Positions 1 to 12,600 of a stretch of 64,000 nt of DNA are shown here, in pieces (the stretch's first letter is position 1; each line of letters opens with the position of its first letter). The stretch comes from Mya arenaria. Taxonomy: Eukaryota > Mollusca > Bivalvia > Myida > Myidae. The notes below the pieces were generated by a model. It saw only the letters and a list, made by a program, of their open reading frames with translations. It did no database searches and was not told the DNA's origin. The translations under genes and the position numbers were made by a program. The DNA lies in assembly GCF_026914265.1 (NCBI RefSeq), contig NC_069135.1, forward strand, positions 1,257,001 to 1,321,000, read 5' to 3'.

Positions 1-3000
1 TTAACTGCCCGACCTGCCGCGTGCGGACACCGTGTCACGTGCTTGGCAAGGTGTCCAGGCACTGGATCAAGATGTTTCCCAGGAAACAGATTCTTGACAG
101 TATGAAAGAAGCCATATTGGTCGTGGAGGAGATGTGCAACCCGTGCTCTATGACATGGAAGATCACCCCGGCCTCCGCCTTCTGCACGGAATGTCACGTG
201 TACACGTGTGCTGCGTGCCAAATCGACCACAAGAACAACCCCCAGACTAAACATCACCACATGGCGAACTACGTTGTCAAGGAGATGAAGAATGTACCAG
301 TAGCGAATATATCAAAATTTAATTGCAAACAACACAAAAATCTCAGGTAGCGTTAACGTAATAAAGTAATCCACTGTAAAATAATAATGTTGTTGAAGTA
401 AATTTAGAATTTTGTCTCACATGACCGCGATGATTTTGAATTTTGAAATGGTTTTTATTCTACATTAATCGTTTAAGTAAATCAGTCCTTTGAAAGTATT
501 TGAGCAGTTTTTGATGATTTCCACTACAGGTATACTTCCTTCTGTGAACTCCACAAAGAATTCCTCTGTAACACGTGCCGAGAGAGTGTCGCTCACCGGA
601 ACTGCCGCGTGACAAAGCGTGTGATCGAGGCGACGGGGAACATCACGAAGGCAGAAACCAAGCTGAACGTTATCAACACTCTCAAGCGTGACGAACGCAG
701 CCAGGGAAAGCACCTGCTAAAGCTTATTAAACAGGTTGACGCCATCCAAGGGAAACTTGAGCGTTGCCGTCAATATCACGTGGAGCTATATTGTAACTAC
801 GTTAGGCAGGTGCGCGCTTTAATATCATGTTTTTTTTTGTACGTCTGTAATGTTCGTGGACACGTTGCATGTAGAGAAATAGTGTAGAGATATTGTAAAA
901 TGAAAGGTATTATTTTATTAAGCTATTTTTCACAATAAATTTCTCAAAAAAGGTTTTCTGACATAAATAGGGAAATCAAGACTGGACAAAAGCATTCTGT
1001 GATATGCCGTGCACATCACAACGTCGTTGTGACGTTCACACTTCTATTTCCCATCAATGTTGACTATAGTTTCGGAACAAGTTTCCGCACACGTGTTTGT
1101 GTTTTAAATAAACCATTTATCATGCAACATCAACAGCACCGCGAACTATCACAAATGGATATACAAACATGCACGTCTTATTTATTTCAAAGAATTGTAT
1201 TTAAATCTCACCAATGAATGTGCCATCAATAAATAAAGATATTAACCATGGCCCAAACACCATGGTAACGTTATATATGCACTCTTTTCATCTTAATACT
1301 TTTTTACTGCTCAAAACATTTGCCCATTGACTTTCGCGGTTGAACATAGTATTTCTGGACACATCTCGTATTTTATCCCAACAAAAATAGCCGGTAAGTC
1401 AAGGCAGCGGGACTATGGACCGGAATGAATTGATCAGCATTTTTTGTTAACTGTAATGCACAAAATAGGGTTCGTTCACAGAATATGACGTATCTCTCAT
1501 GGACGCCGGAACAGTTGCATTTATCGATGACAAATTAACGCTTTTGTGCACGCTTAACATGACCGTCAACGTATTTTGACCAGTGCAAAATAGATAGCGC
1601 CATTGAAGTTTGTTTGTAGGAACAGATATCTATTTTCCCGTTTCCAGGCAACTATTACCGAACAAAAGACAGAGGCGGTCGATGCCCTCAAAGGAAAACT
1701 GGTGTTCGATAAGACGCACCAGGATCATGACGTCATCAACAACACAATGACCAAGGTCGAGGACATCCTTACACGTTACGTGGACGTCTTCTATGACGTT
1801 ACAGATGCCGAGGAAAAGGCTATGAAATCTGAAATCAACAAAGGGATATTGGATATTGAGAAGATTCTTGCCCGGCCTGCTTTCGGTATGTCTGTTTCAA
1901 AACGGAATGCAATTGCAGTGCTTTTTACTAAATATTCACCCCCATTTAAAGTCTCAAATCTCTTAGTACGGAACGTTATGTTAGAATACTATCTAAGGCT
2001 CTTGAAATACTTCAGATCCCAGAGCTCAAAGAGGCATTTGCTCCCTGCGTCTCCTACAAAGGAACTGGGTAAATTCACAGTTTTAAGCATTCCCTGACAT
2101 TTCTTAAAGGGACTGTGTCACAGATTGGCACCAAAAAAAGTTGTTGTTTTTTCTGTAACGAATCTCAGGACAATTATCTAATAGAATGTGTTACGCTTTG
2201 ATATCATAATTGTAATAAAAGTACCAAAATGAAAAAAAAAAATTGTGTCGGAGACCGGGTTCGAACCCGCGTCGCCAAAATTTGATCCAGCGTCTTACTC
2301 ACGGCGCTACAAAGGCTTATTCTAATCGGGTGACATAATTAAGCTATACACCTACCTCGGTAATATCACGTGATAACACCGACTAGCCAATTACGCATAA
2401 GGAATGAATTCTACCTGATAGACATACCCAGTAATCTTTTTAATGGAAAAATACGAAATAACTGCTAAACTTTAAAAAAAATGTGGTACTTCAGTTAGTA
2501 AGTTTCAATGCATTGTACACATCGATGCCAAGTTTATGTCAATTTTCGACAATTTTCTTTTTTTTTCGCTATTTTATCATACGTGGGACAGCCCCTTTAA
2601 GGCTCTGACCCGACTCACAATGTATTGAGTGCTTTGTAGGAACGTACTATGGTGTAACCCAAACTTGTAGTTAAGCGCGATGTGTTACGCGGTATGCCTG
2701 TCTGCCTGCCTGTCTGTCTGCCTTTATGTCTGCAAAATGGATTGAATCCAAAATACATTCCTAGACTATGACTATTCATATAAATCGTATGTTAAAACAA
2801 AATCAGTTTTGTTTTCAACAGACGCGTTCATTGCAAAGAAAGACCCATTGGTGACGGAGAAGCCGGCAGCAGCTAAGAAGCCCGGAAAAGAAGCCAGGGC
2901 TGTAGAGATCCCCTTAACGAAGACCCTTCCTCCTGCCAAGAAAACGGACGGCAAGATAAAACTAACTAATTTGAAAAACCTCGTCTTATTATGTTATTGA

Positions 3001-3316
3001 TTTGTTAAAATGAACATGAAATGATCAAGTTTCAAACCATCCATCCATCCATTATCCATCCATCCATCCATCCATTCATACATCGATTCATTCATTCATT
3101 AAATCCAGAGCTTGACTTGGAGAAGGAACCTCTGCATATGTGTAAGAAGCACATTGATGACACGTTGTCAGAGGAGGCATTCCGGCGGCTAGGCAGCCAG
3201 TTCCTGTCGGTTGGCGCCATTGTTCACGGAAAGATGGCCGGTACCGCCTTCCGGGTGGGATCCAGCTATGTCATGACGGCCGCGCACACTGTCCGGGATA
3301 TTGTGGGTATGTTGAT

Positions 3317-3366
<50 letters not shown>

Positions 3367-3373
3367 TATAATC

Positions 3374-3426
<53 letters not shown>

Positions 3427-4798
3427 TTTATATTAAATGATTGTATATGCATCATATAGCTAAAGTCGGGAAGCAAAATGTGTATACATGTAAGAGCCTT
3501 TGTCTACACAATTAATTCACTAGTAGACAAGTTCTGGTCTCTTCTATTCATTCTTCAAGACCCAGACCGTAAAGGGAATGCTGACTGGACCGCTCTGGAT
3601 GATCCTGGAGTCTTCTTGACCTTTGACTCCCCGATGACGTCACAAGGTCATAAGTACCGGTTGAACCCGCATGTGTGTTTTCTCGACGACGACCTGAACG
3701 TAGCGGTCCTTGAGGTGATGATGGTCGACGGCGAGCCACTCCCGCCTCCGGTCGTTCTCACGCGAAAAGACTTGCTGTCTGTCGGAGTTCCGGAAGTGTC
3801 CGTTATCGGGTACGGACACGTTGGTTCTCACAGCAAACATTTGGACGTCAAATGTGGCGTCTTAAGGCGGGATTCCGATAGAGTTGTAGAGGTATGAGTG
3901 AATATAAAAGTTTGAAATGGTTGCACTTGCCGTAAACATGATTTTTCTAAAAACTTTAAGACGCATATTCATATATATTACTAATAAGCAACTATTAGAT
4001 ATAACGGATAGGGTAGTCACCATGTATTCAAAGCAGAGTTGCATTTTTGGTTTATTAATACATGTTTGTTATTATATTCGTTTATCCTGAAGGCCCTGCT
4101 ATGGTTGAAGAGGGAGGAACGAAAGCATAGGTGTAACCTGTTTGTGCGACAAAAGGACGCCACTTCCGTCACGTGGAACTATAACGAAATGCACGCGCAT
4201 GGCCGGATAGCACTTGACTGCTGTATGGAGTACCGGGCACTCGGGGCTCCCGTCATTGTCGACACGGGTAATTTAAGAACATTTAATGTTTTACAATTAC
4301 TTCTGATAAAATTAAAAACTTATTTTCAAAACTCACAACTATGAATTCAACAGATGCTTTACAGTCGATTTAGTTAGTTAAATGACTTTTGATTGCCATA
4401 ATTATATATTATGTAAACTTTGTATATCAACTATTTTCGTTAATTTCCACTTGCTTACAGGTCCTTCCGGTGTTGAGGTTCTGGGTGTTCTCACCGACAG
4501 TACACCCGACTGTATAACCGAGTGGCCGCGCTCCATACAGGATCGCTACAACGAGTACAGGTTCGAGATCGCCACTATGACGTCAGCAATTTACGAGAAA
4601 ATGCGCTTCGAGACAAGATCTCTCGCAGACGACATTTTCATACGAGATAAAAACTATTATGACTATTCCAAGTACGAGCGGGAATCGACTGCTACATCTG
4701 ATGGAATAGGAATGCTGTCTTTTTCCGATACGTCAGAAGAAACTGTGACATCAGCGACACCAGACAGAGTGAAGACATCATCCACCTTGACGTCATGA
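1..4798 (+). CDS. TRIM-like protein with trypsin-like (pseudo)protease domain, 5' partial
   Basis: Exons read as <1-346, 530-809, 1648-1885, ~2023-2068, ~2822-2950, ~3109-3306, 3560-3891, 4093-4267, 4461-4798 (TGA). The window opens on the last Cys pair of a RING finger (NCPTC), then B-box 1 (CNPCSMTWK...CTEC...CAAC), B-box 2 split over exons 1/2 (CKQH...CELH...CNTC), a charged coiled-coil stretch, a Lys/Pro/Ala linker and a trypsin-like domain. In that domain the His block (MTAAH, ~3280) and Asp block (DDDLNVAVLE, ~3690) are present, but the Ser block reads RALGAPVIVDTG (~4230-4266), so Leu replaces the serine. Expected role from family: ubiquitin ligase/scaffold, perhaps immune. The intron after 2950 appears to be GC-AG. 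Phase between exons 4 and 5 does not match, so a micro-exon, misread border or lesion is possible. Exons 3111-4798 are in consistent phase. Confidence 0.8.
2104..2600 (-). mobile_element. TIR-bounded element with embedded tRNA-derived (SINE-like) core
   Basis: About 497 bp in a TRIM-gene intron. Ends are inverted: TTAAAGGGACTGTGTCAC at the left and the reverse complement of TTAAAGGGGCTGTCCCAC at the right. Inside, at about 2245-2318 on the minus strand, is a tRNA-like head with a B box (GGTTCGAACCC) and an A-box-like stretch (TAGCGCCGTGAGTAAGACG). This combines the Pol III promoter of a SINE with terminal inverted repeats. It could also be a TIR element that captured a tRNA-derived SINE. Confidence 0.65.
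3028..3100. repeat. CATC/CATT microsatellite
   Basis: Imperfect (CATC)n then (CATT)n tract lying directly before the acceptor of a TRIM-gene exon, so its length may affect the pyrimidine tract of that 3' splice site. Confidence 0.85.
3319..3427. repeat. (AAT)n / (ATT)n back-to-back microsatellite, perfect inverted repeat
   Basis: An (AAT)n tract of about 45 bp is followed by a short spacer and an (ATT)n tract of about 50 bp, so the two arms can pair as one long hairpin. It lies in the intron after the exon carrying the catalytic-His block of the TRIM-like gene. Confidence 0.9.
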
Positions 4799-5165
4799 AT
4801 GAACCAATGATAGAAACTCAGGAGTATTTACCATGTAACAAATGTATTCACTTTCAATGGATTCAAGATGAAAAAGAAATCGACACTACAATGATATTGA
4901 TCATTATTTATGTGTTAGAATGTTTTATTTGACATACTAGTATGATGATACATTAAAGTGCAATGAAATGTACAACATACTCAATATGGATTATCCTAAT
5001 ACGTTAGAATTGAGATAAACATTTGACAATCGTATACACCATACAGTACAATGGCTTAAAATGTACATGTGTATATTAACAATCTTATTTATTACACAAG
5101 AGTGAATTGATAACAATTTCATTGTATAACAACTTCAAACACATTTCAAGGTTGCACGTTACATA
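4799..5165. other. Intergenic, 3' flank of TRIM-like gene
   Basis: AT-rich sequence after the TGA at 4796-4798. It presumably holds the 3' UTR and poly(A) site. No other gene seen. Confidence 0.6.
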
Positions 5166-5179
5166 CGTGCCAGATTGTA

Positions 5180-6030
5180 TATTACATAAACTTGCAACGT
5201 TCAAGGTCGTACATTGCAAACTATCGCAACGTTCAAGGTATACATTGCAAACACTCGCATTGCAAACACTTGCAACGTTCAAGGTCGTACATTGCAAACA
5301 CTTGCAACGTTCAAGGTCGTACATTGCAATCTCTTGTCGAGTTCAAGGTCGTACATTGCAAAAACTCGCAACGTTCAAGGTCGTACATTGCAAACACTTG
5401 CAACGTTCAAGGTCGTACACTGCAAACACTTGCAACGTTCAAGGTCTTACAGTGCAAAAACTTGCAATGTTCAAGGTCGTACATTGCAAACACTTGCAAA
5501 GTTCAAGGTCGTACACTGCAAACACTTGCAACGTTCAAGGTCTTACAGTGCAAAAACTTGCAATGTTCAAGGTCGTACATTGCAAACACTTGCAAAGTTC
5601 AAGGTCGTACACTGCAAACACTTGCAACGTTCAAGGTCGTACATTGCAAACACTTGTCGAGTTCAAGGTCGTACATTGCAATCACTTCGAACGTTCAAGG
5701 TCGTACATTGCAAAAACTGGTAACATTCAAGGTCGTACATTGCAAACACTTGCAACGTTCAAGGTCGTACATTGCAAACACTTGCAACGTTCAAGGTCAT
5801 ACATTGCAAACACTTGCAACGTTCAAGGTCGTACATTGCAAACATTTGCAACGTTCAAGGTCACACATTGTAAACACTTGCAACGTTCAAGGTCGTACAT
5901 TGCAAAAACTTGGAATGTTCAAGATCATACATTGCAAAACCCGCAACGTTTAATGTCGCACATTGCTAAATCTCGCAACGTTCAAGGTTGTACATCGCAG
6001 AATCTTAAAACGTTCAATGAGGCACCTTGC
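5180..6030. repeat. 32-bp minisatellite, about 25 copies
   Basis: Unit about CGTTCAAGGTCGTACATT + GCAAACACTTGCAA, 32 bp by the spacing of AAGGTCGT. Because 32 is not a multiple of three, each reading frame cycles through all three codon phases, and since the unit has no plus-strand stop, all three plus frames stay open for long runs (up to 311 codons). Intergenic between the TRIM-like and SLC6 genes. No start context, splice sites or domain support coding. Degenerate copies continue to about 6110. Confidence 0.9.
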
Positions 6031-6044
6031 ATAAATTTTTAATT

Positions 6045-6676
6045 TATTAACAGTGTAATAACAGAATACACTTGGAATTTATCATCAGTGTAATAACTTG
6101 CAACGTTCAATGCTGTATATTGTATAAGCTTTGGATTGCCTATCGGTGAAATTCATGGTGCTCCAAAGACAATCAACACCATTTATAGTTTTATTATTTA
6201 AAAAAGACAGACAAAATGAACTTTGCATTATCAACAACCTTAACATTAAGTATGAAAAAATACATATCATTATTTCCGATTAAAAGTGTATATAAATATT
6301 AAGATCTATTACAAATAAACTTGTACAATAAAACAAGAAATTAATTTACTGATATGATAACGATGAGATTTAAATGGTATAACTATGTACATGTTTTATG
6401 CATATTGTATGAGTGGTGTATAAAACTGGAATTCTACCTTACTGAAAGACGGCAAGTACATCACATGAAGTTGAACACAATTGTTAGAGTATTGTAGAAG
6501 GCATTTACACTGCATTAAAACGAAAAAAGGAACCATATAAACGTGTAAAATACAAAAAGGTAAAACAAAGTCCCTATATTACAGACAATAATATAAATGC
6601 ACGACAATGTTTAAAATAGTGTGATTTGCATCTTCATCAAACCCTTAATATTTAATTGGCTTCAAATCCATTTTCG
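6045..6676. other. Intergenic / SLC6 3' UTR region
   Basis: AT-rich sequence between the 32-bp array and the SLC6 stop codon; probably contains that gene's 3' UTR on the minus strand. Nothing else recognised. Confidence 0.5.
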
Positions 6677-9600
6677 TCAAATCTGTGATTCGTATGTGAC
6701 CCGAGAAGTCGCTGAAACTCCCGAACGTCCGGTGGACAGAGAGCGGGTGCTACCAACCATGGACGTCCCACTTGGGTACCGCTGAAGGAAACAGACATTT
6801 GCTCACTGATTGTGATGTATGCTTAAATAAAGGATGCTTGCAAATAAACAAAGGGTTGTTTTTTGGTTGTGAATGTTGATCATTAACGACTTGTATGCGA
6901 TTGTGACATATTTACCCTGACACTGTTCCCATTGGCTATATGGATGCTGCCTAATGAGCTGCCGGAATATGCCCTGTTGAGCTGGCCCTTTTCCGTGAAC
7001 GGGTCCACCACAAACCCCGGCACGCGCTCCACCAACCTCCTGTGCTTCACCAGGGCCGGACCCCACTCCCGGGAGGGGACAGTAATCAGTCGTAGTTTCT
7101 GTTTATGAAGAAGGTAATTATCATAGTTACAGTGCAGGGGTAATCTGTATGAATAGCCAGCGCTCGTGGATTTGAAAAGCTGGGATTTTGTTCAAGTATA
7201 AAATTTCCCATACTCGATATAAGTGCCCGAGAACTCATTACGTAAGATTATAATGAGGTTGTGATCAGCTTCATTTTACCCAAGCATGATACAAATATAT
7301 TGCTGGGTACTACAAACTGGCTTTAGATTTATTGCAAATCATTTAAATTCTGTCCTCCAGGGATGGACTAGTAAATACAGAATACAGTTTTAAAGGGTGG
7401 ATAATAAAATGCGTTTGATCGGAAGACTATTGCCAGGTAGCCTATGCTATGGTTTGCATGAAAAGACATAAGACTGATAATTTACTAAGTTGAAACCTAT
7501 GAAGCAGTACACTTGATTGTGATGCAGTTTGTTTGTAGGGCGCTTGATGGGTTCGGCTTCATGGAATTGCCAGTGTACGCATGACATACAAGATGACATG
7601 CATGCAGTCAACACGAATTTCAACCCGTAACTTGTTGCGTTGTTGGTTTAGTTCTTACAACAACCTGCGGAATGGGTTAGATTCATAAGATCTCAAATGA
7701 AGTTACATGTTTATTCATTCATACCCAAGCATCAAGTGAAATACAATACTACAGGCATAGCTATATAGGAAACATAGTATTCAGTATGAATAACTGCAAT
7801 AGAGAAATATGCTGTAGTATATAAAGAATTGTGTCCCTTAGATACATTAAGATTAAGAATGCAACATAACTTACCCCTAGCAGTGTATCATCATCGTCTT
7901 CCTTGTACAGTTTGTATATGGCGACACCCGGGATCCAGATGACGGACACTAGCGCTAGAAGCCAGCCCACCCCGTCAACCCAGCCCGGGTAGACGTAATC
8001 CCCGTACGTCACCGCTGCGTAGTCCACCCACGCGAACACCAGAATAAACTTAACGAGAAATGGAAGGGTTTTATAATATCTGGAATAGTATGAATGGCGG
8101 ATGACATAGTTTCAAGAATTCATTTGGAATCAAAAACACTGGGAAGCGAACGCAAGGCTCATCAGATTGGTTGTTGTTGTTGTTGTTTTTCAGTCGAACA
8201 CGGGGCATAACTCGACAATAAGTAAAAGTCAGGGTTATTGGCCTTGCTGTTCGTGTATCTGCCAACATATTAAGCATGTTTCATTTCAATATCTTGCACG
8301 GTTGTTGAGTTGTTGCCAAAGTTAAAGTGTTTACACTACGACAACGACGACACCACCGCCGACGACGACACCGACGACACCACCGCCGACGACGACACCG
8401 ACGACACCACCGCCAAGGACGAAAACGACGACACCACCGCCAACGACGACACCGACGACACCACCGCCGACGACGACACCGATGACACCACCGCCAAGGA
8501 CGACACCGACACCATCACCGCCAACGACGACACCGACAACACCACCGCCGACGACGAAAACGACGACACCATCGCCGAGGACGACACCGACAACACCACC
8601 GCCGAGGAGGACACCGACGACACCACCGCCGACGACGACACCGACAACACCACCGCCGACGACGACACCGACAACACCACCGCCGAAGACGACAACGACG
8701 ACACCACCGCCGAGGACGACACCGACAACACCACCGCCGACGACGACACCGACAACACCACCGCCGAGGACAACACCGACAACACCACTGCCGAGGACGA
8801 CACCGACAACACCACCGCCGACGACGACACCGACGACACCACTGCCGAGGACGACACCAAGACTACGACAAAATATTTACGTTCTTTCTTCGTAACACAG
8901 ACGAGCTTAAAACTAATCAAAATATGGCCTCATATATTTGGATATACTTTAAATTAAAACAGGTATGTGGTACATTTATGTTCAACAGCACAGAGTAGTT
9001 CATTAGTTATTAGTTTGAATAGCAAGTGGCCAGTACTCACAGCGATTCCAATAGGACATGTGGCCATCCACGTGACCTTCCAGAACAGCGCCGGTGGACG
9101 CCCGATCATTAACTCTATGTCGTCACAAAACCGGCGACAACCTGGGGAAGAAGGTACAGAATAATGTTTTTGTATTTTCGTTTAAATTTCTGCTTATATT
9201 TCCGTCATTTTAAAAGGTTGGTTACAACATATATAAAAAACTTGTAGTATTAATGAAGTAAGTAATAAGGCGTACCGTACACGTATGTGACCGCTAATAC
9301 TTCAGTAAGTCCTATAAATAATAAAGACCATCCAGCCACATAGTAGTCGAGGATCTGTAGAATATACACTCCTCCCTGCAAGTGAATGTAGCATATTGAT
9401 AGAGCAAACAGGCATTATGGACGAGATACGGCTGTTATGGTTTATCTAAACAAGGAGTAGGACTGAACAATGTGTTTTCTGTAATTTAAATATTCTGGTA
9501 ATTACGTATGCATGCATTCAGCGTGGTTACGTACGTTTTCAACTAGTCAAAACAATGTTAACGTCAGTATCATATACTCTAGTACGTGTTTTCCCATGTA

Positions 9601-12600
9601 TTAACGAAAAAAATCCACCCACCGGAGTGCACATTGGGAGTCCGAGTAGGAAGGAAAAGAAGCAGAGTGCGCCGATGATGGGCGTCTTGTACTTCCGGAG
9701 GCCCGGGAACGAGTCACAGAGGCCCGTCATCACCGTCTCCACAGTCACAAACTTAAAGAAAGAAAATGGTTTAAGTAGCAACCGGAAAGGTGAACGAATA
9801 TTTACACCATTATGTCAATAAAACGATAAAAGAATAAACTGGAAAAATGAAAGAAAGATATTGATACCTTTCTGTCAATCAAAAATAAATCAGTACCAAA
9901 AGCATTAATCTGAAAAGCGACTTCGGTAATGTACGGGAAAATATGCCTACAGGCAAAAGGCAAAATGATAAATGTCCATACCTGACTGTCGAGTCCAAGG
10001 GTGATAAGCATGAGGAAGAAAATGATGGCCCAGAAAGTAGATCCGGGCAGGTTGTTCAGGGCCTCTGGGTAGATCACAAATACCAGCCCCGCCCCTAGAA
10101 ACACATTTAAAAAAAGTGGAATGATGCAATTTTATAACAGAACACACTTAACCATTGCAAATATACTCTATCAACCAGATATCTATTTCAACGTTCTATC
10201 TTTAATGGTTGCCCTTTTGCTATAAGCTTGGTTGCGGTTCTTTGACTTTGAACGGGCTACAGCTCCACTTATCGTCATTGGTGATCTTGTCCATGGAAAT
10301 AAGGTGTTGGTCGCACTTACCGTCGGTGGCGACCTTGTCCACCGTGACGCCCAGCTGGCCGGCCATGAATCCGATATAGGAGAAAATGACAAACCCGCCG
10401 AATATACTCGTCATGCAGTTGCCCAGCGAGACGAATAACGAGTCCCTAGAATGATATTAAGGAGTGTATACTTGTAGATGCAAAATTATTAGAAATTGAA
10501 ATCAATATCCATACTAGTTTGAGAAATAAATAGTTCACAAAGGGGTTGCTTAACAAATGCATGTTCGCATTCTGACATCGATTATATAAAAAGCATTGTG
10601 ACCGAGTAAATATTTATATAAAGTGAATGGAAGCGGGAATCAATGGTCCGTCGATCCGATTCGCTAAATCTTGATGTTAAATAACACTAAGCAAGAACGT
10701 AAGTCAGTATTATTTGAATATAATACACAATTAACAAGAGCTGTCGTAGGACATCGCGCTCGATTATACGCCGCATTGTCTTAGAAATGAATATAATGAA
10801 AGTCCAAAATGTGTCGATTTTTAAGGTAAACAAGAAACGTCGGAATGCGACGGAACCAGGTTTTTAACATTCTAGAACTTCTCAACCGTCGTTGTGAGAT
10901 TCAGTTTCAACTGCTTTTTTTCTTTTTTTATTTACAGTGGCCTTGACCTGAACCCTGATGTCTTCCATAAACTCAACCGACATACCACGTTTGGTCACAT
11001 TATGTGAATCCTAATTAAGGTTATTCAGTACCAACGGTTAACTATTTTAAGTAACAGTGACCTTGACCTTGACACTAGAGGCCCTAAACACAATCCAATG
11101 AAAGATCTCTTAGTAAACTCTTCCTTTTTACTTAGTTTCGTTGCAATATACCAACCCTAACTCAAGTCATTCAGCACCAACCAATTTTCTACTTTAAGAA
11201 ACAGTAGCCTTAACCATGTCACCTAATTGTGTGGTAGCTTTTGTGGCTATTGTGTAAGGCTTGAATACCATTGAATGAAATGAACAGTATTTGATATGAA
11301 TGAAGGGTATAGAAGAATTTATCGGAAACCCCAACTTGCCCTTAAACTTTAACCGGACACAATGTGCCCTAAAACTTTAACCTAAGTTCCTCAGTCTTTA
11401 AGGGGCCACAATTTGTTTAGGATGAAATTGTGTTATGTTACCTAATTGCAAGAGTGTCGTCAATATTTGTGTGGAGTAATAAGTCAATTAAATAAAGGGT
11501 ATAGCAGTAAAGCACCCAACTTGCCCTAAAACTTTTACCTTACACAATGTGCCCTTAAACTTTAACCTAAGTTCCTAAGTCAATCAGGAGCCATATTTTG
11601 GAAAATATGGAGTTATGTAACCTCATTGTGTGATGGTCCTGAACACCTGTGTTATGTATTAAGTGAATTGAACGTAGGGTTTTAGAGTTATATGTGTAAG
11701 TAAATTGTAGGCCCTAAAACTTTAACCGGACGCCGACGTCGATGCCGAAGTCGGGTCGAGTAGTATATCCTCATCATTATTCGAATAGTCGAGCTTAAAA
11801 CTAAATAGTTAAGGTGTTGGCTTACCCCACGTGATTGTTATGGAAACGGTTGTAGCTAGAGAGGGCCAGGATGCCGCCCCAGCCCGGCCCCATTGAGTAA
11901 AAGATCTGTACCGCTGCGTCCTTCCACACCTGGGGGTGATAACAAGGGGTGAGTTGGAAACAGTATCAGTGAGTTTAAAGTGTTGTGATCTGAAAACTTC
12001 ATATATTGTTAAAGAAACAGCAGATAATCTGTATTATATTTTGGTGGGTAGTTCTTTGGAACATCAACATAGCTGAAATCAAAGGCAAACCAGAGTACCG
12101 CGTGTAGACACCGACCTATTCTTAGTTTACCACGGGAAAAAAACTCAACAGACAGTTTGCTGGCTGATGACAAAGCTGTGCCATTATCGGGCCAACATAA
12201 ACGTGCTCGCAAGTCATGAGTAGGACGACAACACCTACAAAAACGGTACTATGGCAAAACCTCGTAGTTTGTTCGAAAATCATACGACCTACTAGAGTCA
12301 AGATAACAGTACCTTTGCGTTAAGCAACATTTCAAATTTGGGGAGAATGTAGAACTTGATGCCCTCCCCGGCGTTATCCAGGGTCACCCCGCGGAAAAAC
12401 AGGATGAGAAGCATGATGTACGGGAATATTGCCGTCACGTACACCACCTGAAAAAACAACATTCAGCCAAGCTATTATCATTTAGTGTAGTTGGCTGTTG
12501 TAAGCGCAATTGAGAGTCAATAACAAAAAATGGAATACAGTCTATAACATGATTAAGATCATGTATGACTTATAATTCAGAAGTTCAATTAATTTTGAAT

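Noticed and set aside
2245..2318. Genuine tRNA gene on minus strand
   Set aside because: Good B box but no clear acceptor-stem pairing, and it lies inside a TIR-bounded element; read as a tRNA-derived SINE head.
5107..6042. 311-codon plus-strand open frame
   Set aside because: It is the 32-bp minisatellite read through; all three plus frames are equally open and no domain or splice context exists.
8310..8957. Asp/Thr-rich 215-codon plus frame and Ser/Val-rich minus frame
   Set aside because: 27-bp intronic array without stop-capable triplets; both strands open, so not evidence of coding.
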